In this document: in pieces, positions 43,326 through 51,074 of the stretch
Layout: each line of letters starts with the position of its first letter
Numbering within the stretch: position 1 is the first letter of the stretch
DNA from: [Clostridium] symbiosum
Lineage (GTDB): Bacteria > Bacillota > Clostridia > Lachnospirales > Lachnospiraceae
Reading direction: 5' to 3'
Assembly: GCA_036419695.1 (NCBI GenBank)
Contig: CP143946.1
Coordinates: forward strand, 4,892,001-4,956,000
Length of the DNA stretch: 64,000 nucleotides
Program-made: the position numbers and the translations under genes
Notes under the pieces: generated by a model
Database searches by the model: none
What the model was told of the DNA's origin: nothing
Seen by the model: the letters and a program-made list of their open reading frames with translations, nothing else

Positions 43326-44037
43326 CGCCCCACACCACCTTTAAGTATTTTGGTTTTTTTGGGTCTATCTCTATTTTCTCACGGATATTTCTGACATGCA
43401 CCATGACGGTATCCGTGTTGACAGCCCGTTCGTTCCACACTCTTTCATATATTTCATCGGCCGAAAAAACGCGGCCCGGATTTTTTATCAGAAGGGAGAG
43501 AATCTTAAATTCCATCGGCGTCAGTTTTGCCGGTTCTCCGTCTACCATTACCTCCACCGTATCTTCATTGAGCTCAAGCCCTCCGATACGGTAAATATTA
43601 CTGTTTTCTTCCTCTTCTTTCTCCTCTTTCCTGTTTAACAGGGCCATAAACCTGTTGTACCGTCTGAGATGAGAATTCACTCTGGCCAGAAGCTCCATCG
43701 GCGTAAACGGTTTCGTTATATAATCATCGGCTCCCATATTGAGCCCCATGATCTTATCCACTTCCTCCGACTTCGCAGAGAGGAAGATGACCGGAAAATC
43801 ATAATGTTCCCTGAGCTTGACTACCATCGTCACTCCATCCATCCTCGGCATCATGATATCGACAATCGCCAGATGGATTTCTTCCTGCTCCAGCACCTTA
43901 AGTCCTTCCACTCCGTCTGCCGCCTGGAATACACGGTATCCCTGCCCGCGCAGGAAGATTTCGATTCCTTCCCTGATTTCCTTATCATCTTCTACCAGTA
44001 AAATCCGGCTTTCTCCTGTTCTGTTCTGTATATCCAT
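43297..44037 (-). CDS. OmpR-family response regulator
   Basis: 246 residues. Receiver domain with acidic pair VEDD, phospho-acceptor Asp in LAIVDIMMPRMDG, Thr/Ser in VIFLSAKSE and Lys in DDYITKPFTP; linker with a run of glutamates (RKEEKEEEENSN); C-terminal winged helix (LTPMEFKILSLLIKNPGRVFSADEIYERVW, VHVRNIREKIE). It pairs with the downstream kinase. A small membrane-protein gene precedes it by 26 bp. Confidence 0.93.
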   Translation of the reverse strand: MDIQNRTGESRILLVEDDKEIREGIEIFLRGQGYRVFQAADGVEGLKVLEQEEIHLAIVDIMMPRMDGVTMVVKLREHYDFPVIFLSAKSEEVDKIMGLNMGADDYITKPFTPMELLARVNSHLRRYNRFMALLNRKEEKEEEENSNIYRIGGLELNEDTVEVMVDGEPAKLTPMEFKILSLLIKNPGRVFSADEIYERVWNERAVNTDTVMVHVRNIREKIEIDPKKPKYLKVVWGVGYKIEKLQ

Positions 44038-44063
44038 TATTTTTTCTCCATATCATCCCCGGT

Positions 44064-44264
44064 TCAGGCTCCCAGGACTGTGCCAGGACTCTGTAATTCC
44101 ATCCTGTCGGAGGGCCTCAAAACCGCGTAGTTTTTCTTTTTCTTTATTATACTACATTTTTTGAGTTCCTCCCTCACAAGTAAGAGAAAATTAAGGAAAA
44201 TGCTAAAAGCAGCTACGCTTGCGAGAAACGCTACGGCCACCTCGGTAAAATATTCAGCACTCAT
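44064..44264 (-). CDS. Small single-pass membrane protein
   Basis: 66 residues from ATG 44264, which has GGGGAG eight bases upstream; an upstream extension of the frame has no RBS. One membrane helix (about residues 7-28, VAVAFLASVAAFSIFLNFLLLV) is followed by a basic segment with KKKK and a polar C-terminus. Family not recognised. It lies 26 bp before the response regulator, so it is a possible small accessory to that two-component system. Confidence 0.5.
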   Translation of the reverse strand: MSAEYFTEVAVAFLASVAAFSIFLNFLLLVREELKKCSIIKKKKNYAVLRPSDRMELQSPGTVLGA

Positions 44265-44453
44265 GTTATCAGCTCCCCTTTCAGTCTTTTTCTTTTTCAT
44301 GACGTAAGTATACCCTGCGTTTCTAAAGCCGGTTCTGGGGAAAAACAAAAGAAATTCTAAAGAAGGGGCAAAGAATAAAAAAAGATAGCCTGCGCGTTTC
44401 CTGTATGATAGTATTGAATCAAAGGAAGAACACTTTTACAGGGGAGAAAGCAC

Positions 44454-44933
44454 ATGAAATTAACTTATAAAAAAGCTTCTTTGGAAGACCTGGAGCTGCT
44501 CACGGAAACGAGGATTACCGTCTTAAGGGCGGCAAACAAACTGGATGATACCGTAGATATGAACATTGTAAAGGAACAGTCCAGGGACTACTACAGACAT
44601 TTCCTGGCCGATGAATCACATATCGCATACCTCGTCTATGACGGTGAAACATTTGCCGGTTCGGGCGGAATCAGTTTCTTCAGGGTCATGCCCACCTTCC
44701 ACAATCCGGATGGCCGTAAGGCATATATCATGAACATGTACACCGCCCCGGAATACCGAAGAAAGGGAATCGGCCGTCAAACCCTCGGCCTGCTCGTGGC
44801 CGCAGCAAGAGAAAAAGGAATTACAGCAATCTCACTCGAAGCGACGGACATGGGACGGCCCCTGTATGAAAAATTCGGTTTCATCGGCATGGAACATGAG
44901 ATGGAACTGCCCGAAGACGTCCAGGATCCATAA
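44454..44933 (+). CDS. GNAT-family N-acetyltransferase
   Basis: 159 residues. The acetyl-CoA loop is RRKGIGRQTLGLLVAAAREKG preceded by the strand AYIMNMYTAPEY; C-terminal LEATDMGRPLYEKFGF completes motif B. The substrate is not predictable. GGGGAG lies before ATG 44454. Monocistronic; it is convergent with the DEAD-box helicase gene and shares a bidirectional terminator. Confidence 0.92.
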   Translation: MKLTYKKASLEDLELLTETRITVLRAANKLDDTVDMNIVKEQSRDYYRHFLADESHIAYLVYDGETFAGSGGISFFRVMPTFHNPDGRKAYIMNMYTAPEYRRKGIGRQTLGLLVAAAREKGITAISLEATDMGRPLYEKFGFIGMEHEMELPEDVQDP

Positions 44934-45025
44934 GGGAGCTGCGTGATACGGCGCAGATTGTTGTAAAAGACTGCTTTCAACAATCATTCTGTAATTGCAG
45001 AATCAATCTTTGTAAATTTGCATGC

Positions 45026-45059
45026 AAAAAACTCCGGAAGGCTGTCCTCCGGAGTTTTA
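45026..45059. terminator. Bidirectional terminator between GNAT and DEAD-box genes
   Basis: AAAACTCCGGA pairs with TCCGGAGTTTT around GGCTGTCC, with A-run and T-run flanks on both sides, about 12 bp after the helicase stop (minus strand). Confidence 0.85.
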
Positions 45060-45070
45060 TCTATCGTAAT

Positions 45071-46726
45071 TTATTTGCTGTTCGCTTTTTCCATATGCAC
45101 ATTTTTCCCTTTGATCTTTACGTCCTTCATCGCTTTCAAAACGATATCGGCCTGTTCTCTCGGTACCTCTACAAATGTGTATTTGTCAAACATATCAATG
45201 CTTCCCACCATGCTGCCCGGCATTCCTGACTCCCCGGCGATTGCACCGAGAATATCTCCAGGCCTGATCCCCTGGTTCTTACCGATGTTGATGAAAAGGC
45301 GTGCAACATTCTCTCCACCGCCGCTTCGGCTGTTTCTCGGACCACGGCCGTTTCTATTTCTGTTGTTTCGCTCATAATCGTCCAGATCATCCAGAGAGCG
45401 GAGCGGGAATTTTTCTTCGGTAATATCCTCGTACTCATCTCCCATAGACATTTTCAAAAGAGCGGCTGCCAGATCGAGGGTCGTATAATCCTCTTCAAGG
45501 ACTCTCTTCTCCACAATATTTATGATTTTATCGAGATCATTTTCACGGATCACATCGCTCACGCTGTCCAGAATCTTCTCCGCTTTAATCGAGGTCACAT
45601 CATTCAGGGACGGAATCGGCTGGGGAAGAATCTTCGTCTTACAATAGCGCTGGATTTCTCTCAGCTTATATACTTCCTTTCCCACTACCAGGCTGAACGC
45701 TTTTCCTTCTCTGCCGGCACGGCCCGTTCGGCCGATTCTGTGGACATAATATTCGTCATCCTGAGGAATATCATAGTTAAATACCGCTTCTACGTCATCT
45801 ACATCGATACCTCTGGCTGCAACATCCGTTGCGATTAATATGTCCGTCCTGCCGTTTCTGAAACTGTTCATAACACGGTCTCTCTGCATCTGTTTCAAAT
45901 CTCCGTGAAGACCCTCTGCAAAATATCCCCTGTTCTGGAGTTCCTGAACCAGATCGTCGACCTGTCTTTTCGTATTGCAGAAAACAATAGACAGTTTTGG
46001 ATCATACATATCCAGAAGACGGCACATAACCTCTATTTTATTCTTCGGTTTCACTTCATAATAGTACTGTGTTACCTTTGGAACAGTCAGCTCCTTTTTT
46101 ACTACTCTTACGATTTGCGGGTCTTTCTGGAACTTCTTCGCAATCTCGGCAATAGCCGGCGGCATCGTCGCAGAGAACATTACGGTCTGGCGCTCTTCCG
46201 GAAGCTCGCTCAGAATCATCTCCATATCCTCTAAGAATCCCATATTCAGCATCTCATCCGCCTCATCCAGAACAACGGTATGGACATGATCCAGTTTCAG
46301 GGTCTTTCTGCGCATATGATCCATCACACGGCCCGGTGTTCCGATAATCACCTGTACACCGTCTTTCAGGGACCGGATCTGTCTTCCTATATCCTGTCCT
46401 CCGTAAATTGGAAGAACCTTGACTCCGTGCATATATTTTCCAAGACGCCTTACCTCATCGGAGACCTGGATTGCCAGCTCTCTCGTCGGGCAGAGAATAA
46501 TCGCCTGTAACTTTTTATTCTTCGGATCCACCTTCTGAAGAAGCGGAATACCGAATGCCGCTGTCTTACCTGTTCCTGTCTGGGCCTGGCCGATAATATC
46601 CACTCCCTGAATCTCCAGAGGAATTGACTGGCTCTGAATCGGCGAAGCCTCCTCAAACCCCATATCTGTAACTGCGCGTAAAATCTTCGCATCTAAATTT
46701 AAATCTTCAAACTTAACTGCTTCCAT
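45071..46726 (-). CDS. DEAD-box RNA helicase (CshA/DbpA-like)
   Basis: 551 residues from ATG 46726 with AGGAAAGG upstream. Helicase motifs: Q motif GFEEASPIQSQSIP, AQTGTGKTAA, VLDEADEMLNMGF, SAT, and HRIGRTGRAGR. After the core (~1-370) comes a dimerisation-like helical part, a short Arg/Asn/Gly-rich linker (RNRNGRGPRNSRSGGG) and a DbpA-type RNA-binding domain (ARLFINIGKNQGIRPGDILGAIAGE). It remodels RNA, in ribosome assembly or mRNA decay in cold or stress. A strong promoter sits upstream. Confidence 0.94.
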   Translation of the reverse strand: MEAVKFEDLNLDAKILRAVTDMGFEEASPIQSQSIPLEIQGVDIIGQAQTGTGKTAAFGIPLLQKVDPKNKKLQAIILCPTRELAIQVSDEVRRLGKYMHGVKVLPIYGGQDIGRQIRSLKDGVQVIIGTPGRVMDHMRRKTLKLDHVHTVVLDEADEMLNMGFLEDMEMILSELPEERQTVMFSATMPPAIAEIAKKFQKDPQIVRVVKKELTVPKVTQYYYEVKPKNKIEVMCRLLDMYDPKLSIVFCNTKRQVDDLVQELQNRGYFAEGLHGDLKQMQRDRVMNSFRNGRTDILIATDVAARGIDVDDVEAVFNYDIPQDDEYYVHRIGRTGRAGREGKAFSLVVGKEVYKLREIQRYCKTKILPQPIPSLNDVTSIKAEKILDSVSDVIRENDLDKIINIVEKRVLEEDYTTLDLAAALLKMSMGDEYEDITEEKFPLRSLDDLDDYERNNRNRNGRGPRNSRSGGGENVARLFINIGKNQGIRPGDILGAIAGESGMPGSMVGSIDMFDKYTFVEVPREQADIVLKAMKDVKIKGKNVHMEKANSK

Positions 46727-46815
46727 TCTTTTCCTTTCCTGATTCAAAACTTCAAAAAAGAAGATCCAGGAACGTCTCAGCTCTTGAATCTTCTCACTTT
46801 AACTATATCTAATAA

Positions 46816-46844
46816 AATATAGCAGATCTCATTCGCCTTGTCAA
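46816..46844 (-). promoter_or_regulatory. Sigma-A promoter for the DEAD-box helicase
   Basis: On the minus strand: TTGACA (46839-46844), 17-bp spacer, TATATT (46816-46821), giving a ~85-nt leader. The adjoining 46727-47076 region otherwise contains repeat E and a divergent promoter. Confidence 0.8.
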
Positions 46845-46864
46845 TTAAAGATTTTTGTTGGGGA

Positions 46865-46975
46865 ACGAGGACGCCGGGGGAATGGCGGGGGTGGGATGGG
46901 AGAGGGAGGGGGGGTGAGTCTTCAGTCCCCTCCCTCGCCATTCCGCCCCCCGGTCGTCCCGGCGGCGTTCTCATT
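46865..46975. repeat. Family 1 element, collapsed copy E
   Basis: Only the two outer arms remain: the left end (GAGGACGCCGGGGGAATGG..., ending GTGAGTCTTCAGTCCC at 46915-46930) and an inverted end (CCTCCCTCGCCATTCCGCC..., ending CGGCGGCGTTCTCATTT at ~46960-46976). The 200-nt inner hairpin is absent. The result is a ~110-bp near-perfect palindrome between two divergent promoters. Confidence 0.8.
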
Positions 46976-46992
46976 TCTCCCCCAACTCTCCA

Positions 46993-47021
46993 TTGACTTT
47001 TCCCCCATTCAGTTCTAAACT
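46993..47021 (+). promoter_or_regulatory. Promoter for the amidohydrolase at 47077
   Basis: TTGACT (46993-46998), 17-bp spacer, TAAACT (47016-47021), 55 bp before the ATG, which has AAGGAG at normal distance. Confidence 0.65.
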
Positions 47022-47076
47022 TGTTATCAACCTGCATTGTATAACTATAAAACCTTGATTTAGAAGGAGTGTTTTT

Positions 47077-47880
47077 ATGAAGATCATTGATTCACACCTG
47101 CACTTTTGCCCCGGATCTCCTTATTTTGATAAGATTGCGGAGCGGGCGGAACATATAAATTCAGCCGAGCATCTCAGGGAACAGTATGAGAAGTACCGAA
47201 TTGAGGCGGGCGTTGTGATGGGGAACCACGGCCTTTCCCTGGCTGAGCATGATTATCCCGCTTTTTTACGGTACTGTATTGGAATTGACAGTAATTATCT
47301 GAAAAATCATGAGATTGCCGACGCCTTTGATTTGGTGGAAATCCACCTTAAGAGGGACAACTGCGCCGGGATCAAACTCTATCCCGGTTATAGCCCTGTC
47401 TATATCAGCGACCGGAGATATGAACCCATTTATGAACTGGCCAAAACGTATAAGAAACCGGTTGCGATCCATATGGGTCAAACCGCCGGCTCCAACGCAT
47501 TCCTGAAATACAGCCATCCCCTGACTCTGGATGAGGTTGCGGTCACGCATCCCGACGTTCAGTTTGTCATGTGCCACTTTGGCAATCCCTGGCTGATGGA
47601 CGCCGCCGCTGTTCTGGAGAAGAATGAGAATGTTGCCGCCGATTTATCCGGCCTTCTGGAAGGGAAACTGGTGCTGGAAGAATTGTTAGAAGAACAGAAG
47701 GGTTATGTGGAGGCTCTGAAAACATGGATTTCCTATGCACAGAGCTATGATAAGCTGATGTTCGGAACCGACTGGCCTCTGGCCAACTACGGAGATTATA
47801 TTGATTTCACCAAAGTAATCATTCCGGAAAAACACTGGGATAAGGTGTTCTACCGGAATGCAAAACGTATCTATTTTTAA
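47077..47880 (+). CDS. Amidohydrolase-superfamily metal-dependent hydrolase (PF04909-like)
   Basis: 267 residues. N-terminal MKIIDSHLHFCPG carries the H-x-H metal motif; further ligands are in PVAIHMGQTAG, VQFVMCHFGNPW and MFGTDWPLANYGDY, in the order expected for the TIM-barrel amidohydrolase-2 group (which includes decarboxylases and lactonases). Single gene followed by a small hairpin (47880-47902). Substrate unknown. Confidence 0.88.
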   Translation: MKIIDSHLHFCPGSPYFDKIAERAEHINSAEHLREQYEKYRIEAGVVMGNHGLSLAEHDYPAFLRYCIGIDSNYLKNHEIADAFDLVEIHLKRDNCAGIKLYPGYSPVYISDRRYEPIYELAKTYKKPVAIHMGQTAGSNAFLKYSHPLTLDEVAVTHPDVQFVMCHFGNPWLMDAAAVLEKNENVAADLSGLLEGKLVLEELLEEQKGYVEALKTWISYAQSYDKLMFGTDWPLANYGDYIDFTKVIIPEKHWDKVFYRNAKRIYF

Positions 47881-47902
47881 CGGTTCAGCGTTTGTGAACC
47901 GT
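47880..47902 (+). terminator. Probable terminator after the amidohydrolase gene
   Basis: ACGGTTCA (47880-47887) pairs with TGAACCGT (47895-47902) directly after the stop codon. No strong T-run follows, so efficiency is doubtful. It abuts the family 2 repeat. Confidence 0.45.
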
Positions 47903-47912
47903 TCAGACTGAA

Positions 47913-48059
47913 GACAAATTATATTTTACTTATATCAGGAGTTTGAGGGTGTAACCCTCATTCTAAATCACGTAGGTGGAATTCAGTTCCGCCGTAGTGC
48001 TGAACTGCCGATTTCCAGGGGCCTTAGCCCTTGCGCGAGGAAATCGGCAGTTCTTCCTT
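47913..48059 (+). repeat. Family 2 three-hairpin repeat, copy 1
   Basis: A 147-bp element nearly identical to 58655-58802. It contains three stems: GAGGGT/ACCCTC, GGTGGAA/TTCCGCC (loop TTCAG), and a long one GAACTGCCGATTTC/GAAATCGGCAGTTC with an inner GGGGC/GCCC-type helix. The stem-loop layout recalls palindrome-associated elements derived from IS200/IS605-type transposons, but no transposase is present. Confidence 0.85.
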
Positions 48060-48067
48060 ATAATAAC

Positions 48068-49783
48068 TCAGTGCTGTCCGCCGCCATTGCCGGACAGCCA
48101 TTTTATTGTCCTTCCGAGTCCCGCAAAGGCGTAGGGAATTAGCAGAATAAAATAGCAGACTGTATACTGTCCTTTTCCTTCCCAGGCCATATGGAAGAGA
48201 AAACCTCCGATAAAAATAATCGCCGGAATCAGTTGTTCCCATCTCGTCCGTTTCATGCCCAAAAGCAGGAATAGAAAGGCACCCACATAAATAAAGGTCT
48301 GAAACCAGTTACTGACGGCCATGTAGCCCCTGTTCAGAAGCCCTCCCTCTTTGAGAAGGGAGTCCGTAAATCCCGGCAGAAGCCAGGAACCTCCTTTTAC
48401 CTCTTGAATCCACAGGCTTTGGAAGGTTGGCTCCGCCCAGACAGACTCTGCCTTTCTTAAGAAAAAGTCCGCAGCTGCCTCCGGATCCGCGCCGAATTCT
48501 GATATCGTGTCCATCAGGTCCTCCCGGATGGCCTCCTTTGTTTTTTCCGTATCCTCACCGTTTCCCGCAAAGACACTGACATTATAGCCATTGTACCATC
48601 CCGGGCCGCGGCTCCCGTCCTGGAGTCCCATTTCCACCCAGGCCGTCATGGGAATTCCTCCTGACACGGGTTTCCCCGTCACATTTTCCAAAAAGACATT
48701 CATCGCCTTTACGCCGCCCATATAAACGACCACCATTAAAACCGCGGCAGCCAGAAATCCTGCTCTCTTCCTGAATACGCCCTCCGATAAAAGATAGATG
48801 ACAAGCGCAACCAGCACAATCAGATAGTTTGATTTCAGAAGCACGGACGCAGCGGCAAACAACGATGCAAGCAGAAGGCTGCCTATTTTATCCGTATGGA
48901 TATAGCGGTATAGTAAATACAGCGCCGCAGAGGAAAAGCAAAATCCCGGCATAGTGCCATACACAAATGTAATGTAAAAGGCAAAGGGCAGGCAGCCAAA
49001 TGTCAAAATCAGAAGTCCCCTGATACTTTTAAGCCCAAACAATTCCACCGCCAGACGGCTGAGACAGTAAACGCCTCCAAACAGAAACCCGATATTCAGG
49101 ATCTGAACCGCATACGGCGTGATGTCCCTGAATATCATGACAATCACCGCCAGAAAAAGAATCAGACCGTTCTGGGACGGATACGTATAGGCATACCCCA
49201 CCGGCACCATCGGGGACGCATAAACGAAACCGACCTCATCCCAGGGCGAATAGTCCCCTTCCAGAAGGGAGCGCGCCGATTCCATCGCCATTCTCTGATC
49301 CGAATTTGGCCAGTACATTGTCATTAAAAGCCATATCAGGTAAAAGCCCGCCAGAGCAATGATGAGCCTGCGGTACTGCCTGTCGGTCAGGCTGTGTTTC
49401 CATTGCCCCGACCTGCGTTTCCGACAAACCCATACACCGGCTGCCAGAAAAATAATCATCAGGAGGATATGGACAACCGGCTGGTCCGGGCCATACTGCA
49501 CTTTCTCCGCTCCCCCATACACACGGCAGGTCGTTGTGGCGCTTATGACAATGAGAAATAAGAGCACCGCCCCGAATAAGAGCTGCACGAAGACCGTACA
49601 AAGCCGTTCCAGCACAGACCCATGGGAGTTTCCTCCCGCTGCGGCTGCCGCCCCTTTCCCAAACCCTCTTCTATTGTCCGCCGGACCGCCTGATCTGGCG
49701 CCTGATTTATACCCCATCTCCGCTTTGTGCCCGGCATGGTTTCCGCCTTTGCTGCGGTTTCTGTCTTCCGTTCCTGCTCCCAT
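48068..49783 (-). CDS. Multi-pass membrane protein, glycosyltransferase-like (GT-C type)
   Basis: 571 residues from ATG 49783 (AGGGA nine bases before); an in-frame TTG at 49849 has no RBS. The N-terminal ~60 residues are Gly/Asn/Lys-rich and cytosolic; then about 12 membrane helices. The first extracytoplasmic loop MYWPNSDQRMAMESARSLLEGDYSPWDEVGF has the acidic signature typical of GT-C polyprenyl-phosphate-sugar-dependent glycosyltransferases. A second large loop near 360-430 contains WYNGYNVSVFAGNGEDTEKTK. It probably modifies cell-surface polymers. No sugar-nucleotide genes adjoin. Confidence 0.75.
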   Translation of the reverse strand: MGAGTEDRNRSKGGNHAGHKAEMGYKSGARSGGPADNRRGFGKGAAAAAGGNSHGSVLERLCTVFVQLLFGAVLLFLIVISATTTCRVYGGAEKVQYGPDQPVVHILLMIIFLAAGVWVCRKRRSGQWKHSLTDRQYRRLIIALAGFYLIWLLMTMYWPNSDQRMAMESARSLLEGDYSPWDEVGFVYASPMVPVGYAYTYPSQNGLILFLAVIVMIFRDITPYAVQILNIGFLFGGVYCLSRLAVELFGLKSIRGLLILTFGCLPFAFYITFVYGTMPGFCFSSAALYLLYRYIHTDKIGSLLLASLFAAASVLLKSNYLIVLVALVIYLLSEGVFRKRAGFLAAAVLMVVVYMGGVKAMNVFLENVTGKPVSGGIPMTAWVEMGLQDGSRGPGWYNGYNVSVFAGNGEDTEKTKEAIREDLMDTISEFGADPEAAADFFLRKAESVWAEPTFQSLWIQEVKGGSWLLPGFTDSLLKEGGLLNRGYMAVSNWFQTFIYVGAFLFLLLGMKRTRWEQLIPAIIFIGGFLFHMAWEGKGQYTVCYFILLIPYAFAGLGRTIKWLSGNGGGQH

Positions 49784-49956
49784 ATTCCAGTGTCCCTCTG
49801 TCTGTTGGCATTTCCACAAAATGTTCCGCGTTTCCGCCGCATCCCTCAAGATACTGCGGTCAAGTTTTATATCTTTGTCAGTCAGATATTACTGTAATTT
49901 TATAAAAAAGTCAACAGGCCTCCTGGCTGTTCAGCCTCATAATATAACCGTAATTG

Positions 49957-49993
49957 AAAAATGGAGGCTCTCCTTTCCCCGGGGAGCCTCCAT
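49957..49993 (-). terminator. Terminator of the fructokinase/GH32/ABC operon
   Basis: ATGGAGGCTC (49961-49970) pairs with GAGCCTCCAT (49984-49993); on the minus strand it is followed by a T-run, 13 bp after the kinase stop. Confidence 0.85.
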
Positions 49994-50005
49994 CCGCTAA
50001 TCAAC

Positions 50006-50980
50006 TTATTTTCCTGCCTTTCGGGCAGAAATTAATGCCTCAATTTCTTCTCTCTCAGGCATCACCTTCAGCGCGCCCTTCCTCGTCGTTATGATCGAGG
50101 CCGCTGCGTTGGCGAATGTGAGCATCTCTCTGATTTTACCCTCATCCAGGTTATCAAGGCCATATTCCAGAACAAAATGGAGTACACAGCCACAGAACGT
50201 GTCTCCGGCTCCCGTCGTTTCAACGGTCCCTTCCTGGATAAAACCGGGAACCTCCACCATTCTTCCGTCATAGTAGGCCCTGCTGCCGTCTTTTCCCATG
50301 GAAACGCAGATGAGCCTGATATCATACTGTTTCTTAAGTTCTCTTACGCCGTCTGTAAAATCTTCCAGGCCGGTCAGCCACTGTATCTCATTGTCTGATA
50401 TTTTGAGAATATCGCAGTGGGCCAGGCCATAGCGGATCTGCTTCTTCGCCTCATCCTCCGAATTCCACAGAGGCGGCCTCAGATTCGGGTCAAAAGAGCG
50501 CAGCAGACCGGATTTCCCGGCTGTTTCGACGGCCCTTTTCACAGCCTCCCTGGCCGGTCTGTCCGTCATGGACAGGGAACCATAATGAAATATCTTTGAT
50601 TTCTCAATCAATGCAAAATCCACTTCGCCGGAGGCAAGCATCATATCGGCTCCGGGATTCCGGTAGAAGGAAAAATCCCGATCCCCGTTTTGAATCTTGT
50701 GTACCAGCGCAAGTGTCGTCGGTATCTTTTCATCCTCAATAAGACCTGCCGTGCCGATCCCCATATGTTCAAGTTCTCTCTTAAGCTGCTGTCCGAACCT
50801 GTCCCGGCCGACTTTTCCAATGAACTGCGTCTTCCTGCCCAGCCTGGTTAACATCGCCAGCACATTACAGGGCGCGCCTCCGGGATTTGCCTCAAACAGG
50901 GGATTGCCCTGGTCGGATTCCCCATTCTGGATAAAATCAATCAGCAGCTCTCCGAGAGCGGTTACATCTGTATTCTGCAT
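50006..50980 (-). CDS. PfkB-family carbohydrate kinase (fructokinase-like)
   Basis: 324 residues from ATG 50980 (AGGAGA upstream). Signature 1 is GGAPCNVLAMLTRLGRKTQFIGKVG; signature 2 with the catalytic Asp is VETTGAGDTFCGCVLHF; the anion hole GAGD is intact. The layout ALGELLIDFI...NPGGAPCN is that of bacterial fructokinases. It phosphorylates fructose released by the upstream GH32-like enzyme, feeding glycolysis. Last gene of the operon; a 47-bp palindrome (51000-51046) separates it from the hydrolase gene. Confidence 0.9.
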   Translation of the reverse strand: MQNTDVTALGELLIDFIQNGESDQGNPLFEANPGGAPCNVLAMLTRLGRKTQFIGKVGRDRFGQQLKRELEHMGIGTAGLIEDEKIPTTLALVHKIQNGDRDFSFYRNPGADMMLASGEVDFALIEKSKIFHYGSLSMTDRPAREAVKRAVETAGKSGLLRSFDPNLRPPLWNSEDEAKKQIRYGLAHCDILKISDNEIQWLTGLEDFTDGVRELKKQYDIRLICVSMGKDGSRAYYDGRMVEVPGFIQEGTVETTGAGDTFCGCVLHFVLEYGLDNLDEGKIREMLTFANAAASIITTRKGALKVMPEREEIEALISARKAGK

Positions 50981-50999
50981 ATTTCTCTCCTGTATTGCC

Positions 51000-51046
51000 C
51001 GGAGCGTGTCTGAAAATCCATTCCTGCAATTTTCAGGCACGCTCCG
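51000..51046 (-). other. Intercistronic hairpin between GH32-like and kinase genes
   Basis: CGGAGCGTGTCTGAAAAT (51000-51017) pairs with ATTTTCAGGCACGCTCCG (51029-51046), 17 of 18. No T-run follows on the transcribed strand, so it probably works as a processing or mRNA-stability stem rather than a terminator. Confidence 0.8.
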
Positions 51047-51074
51047 ATATTATTTTTCTACATTTAATGACCTC

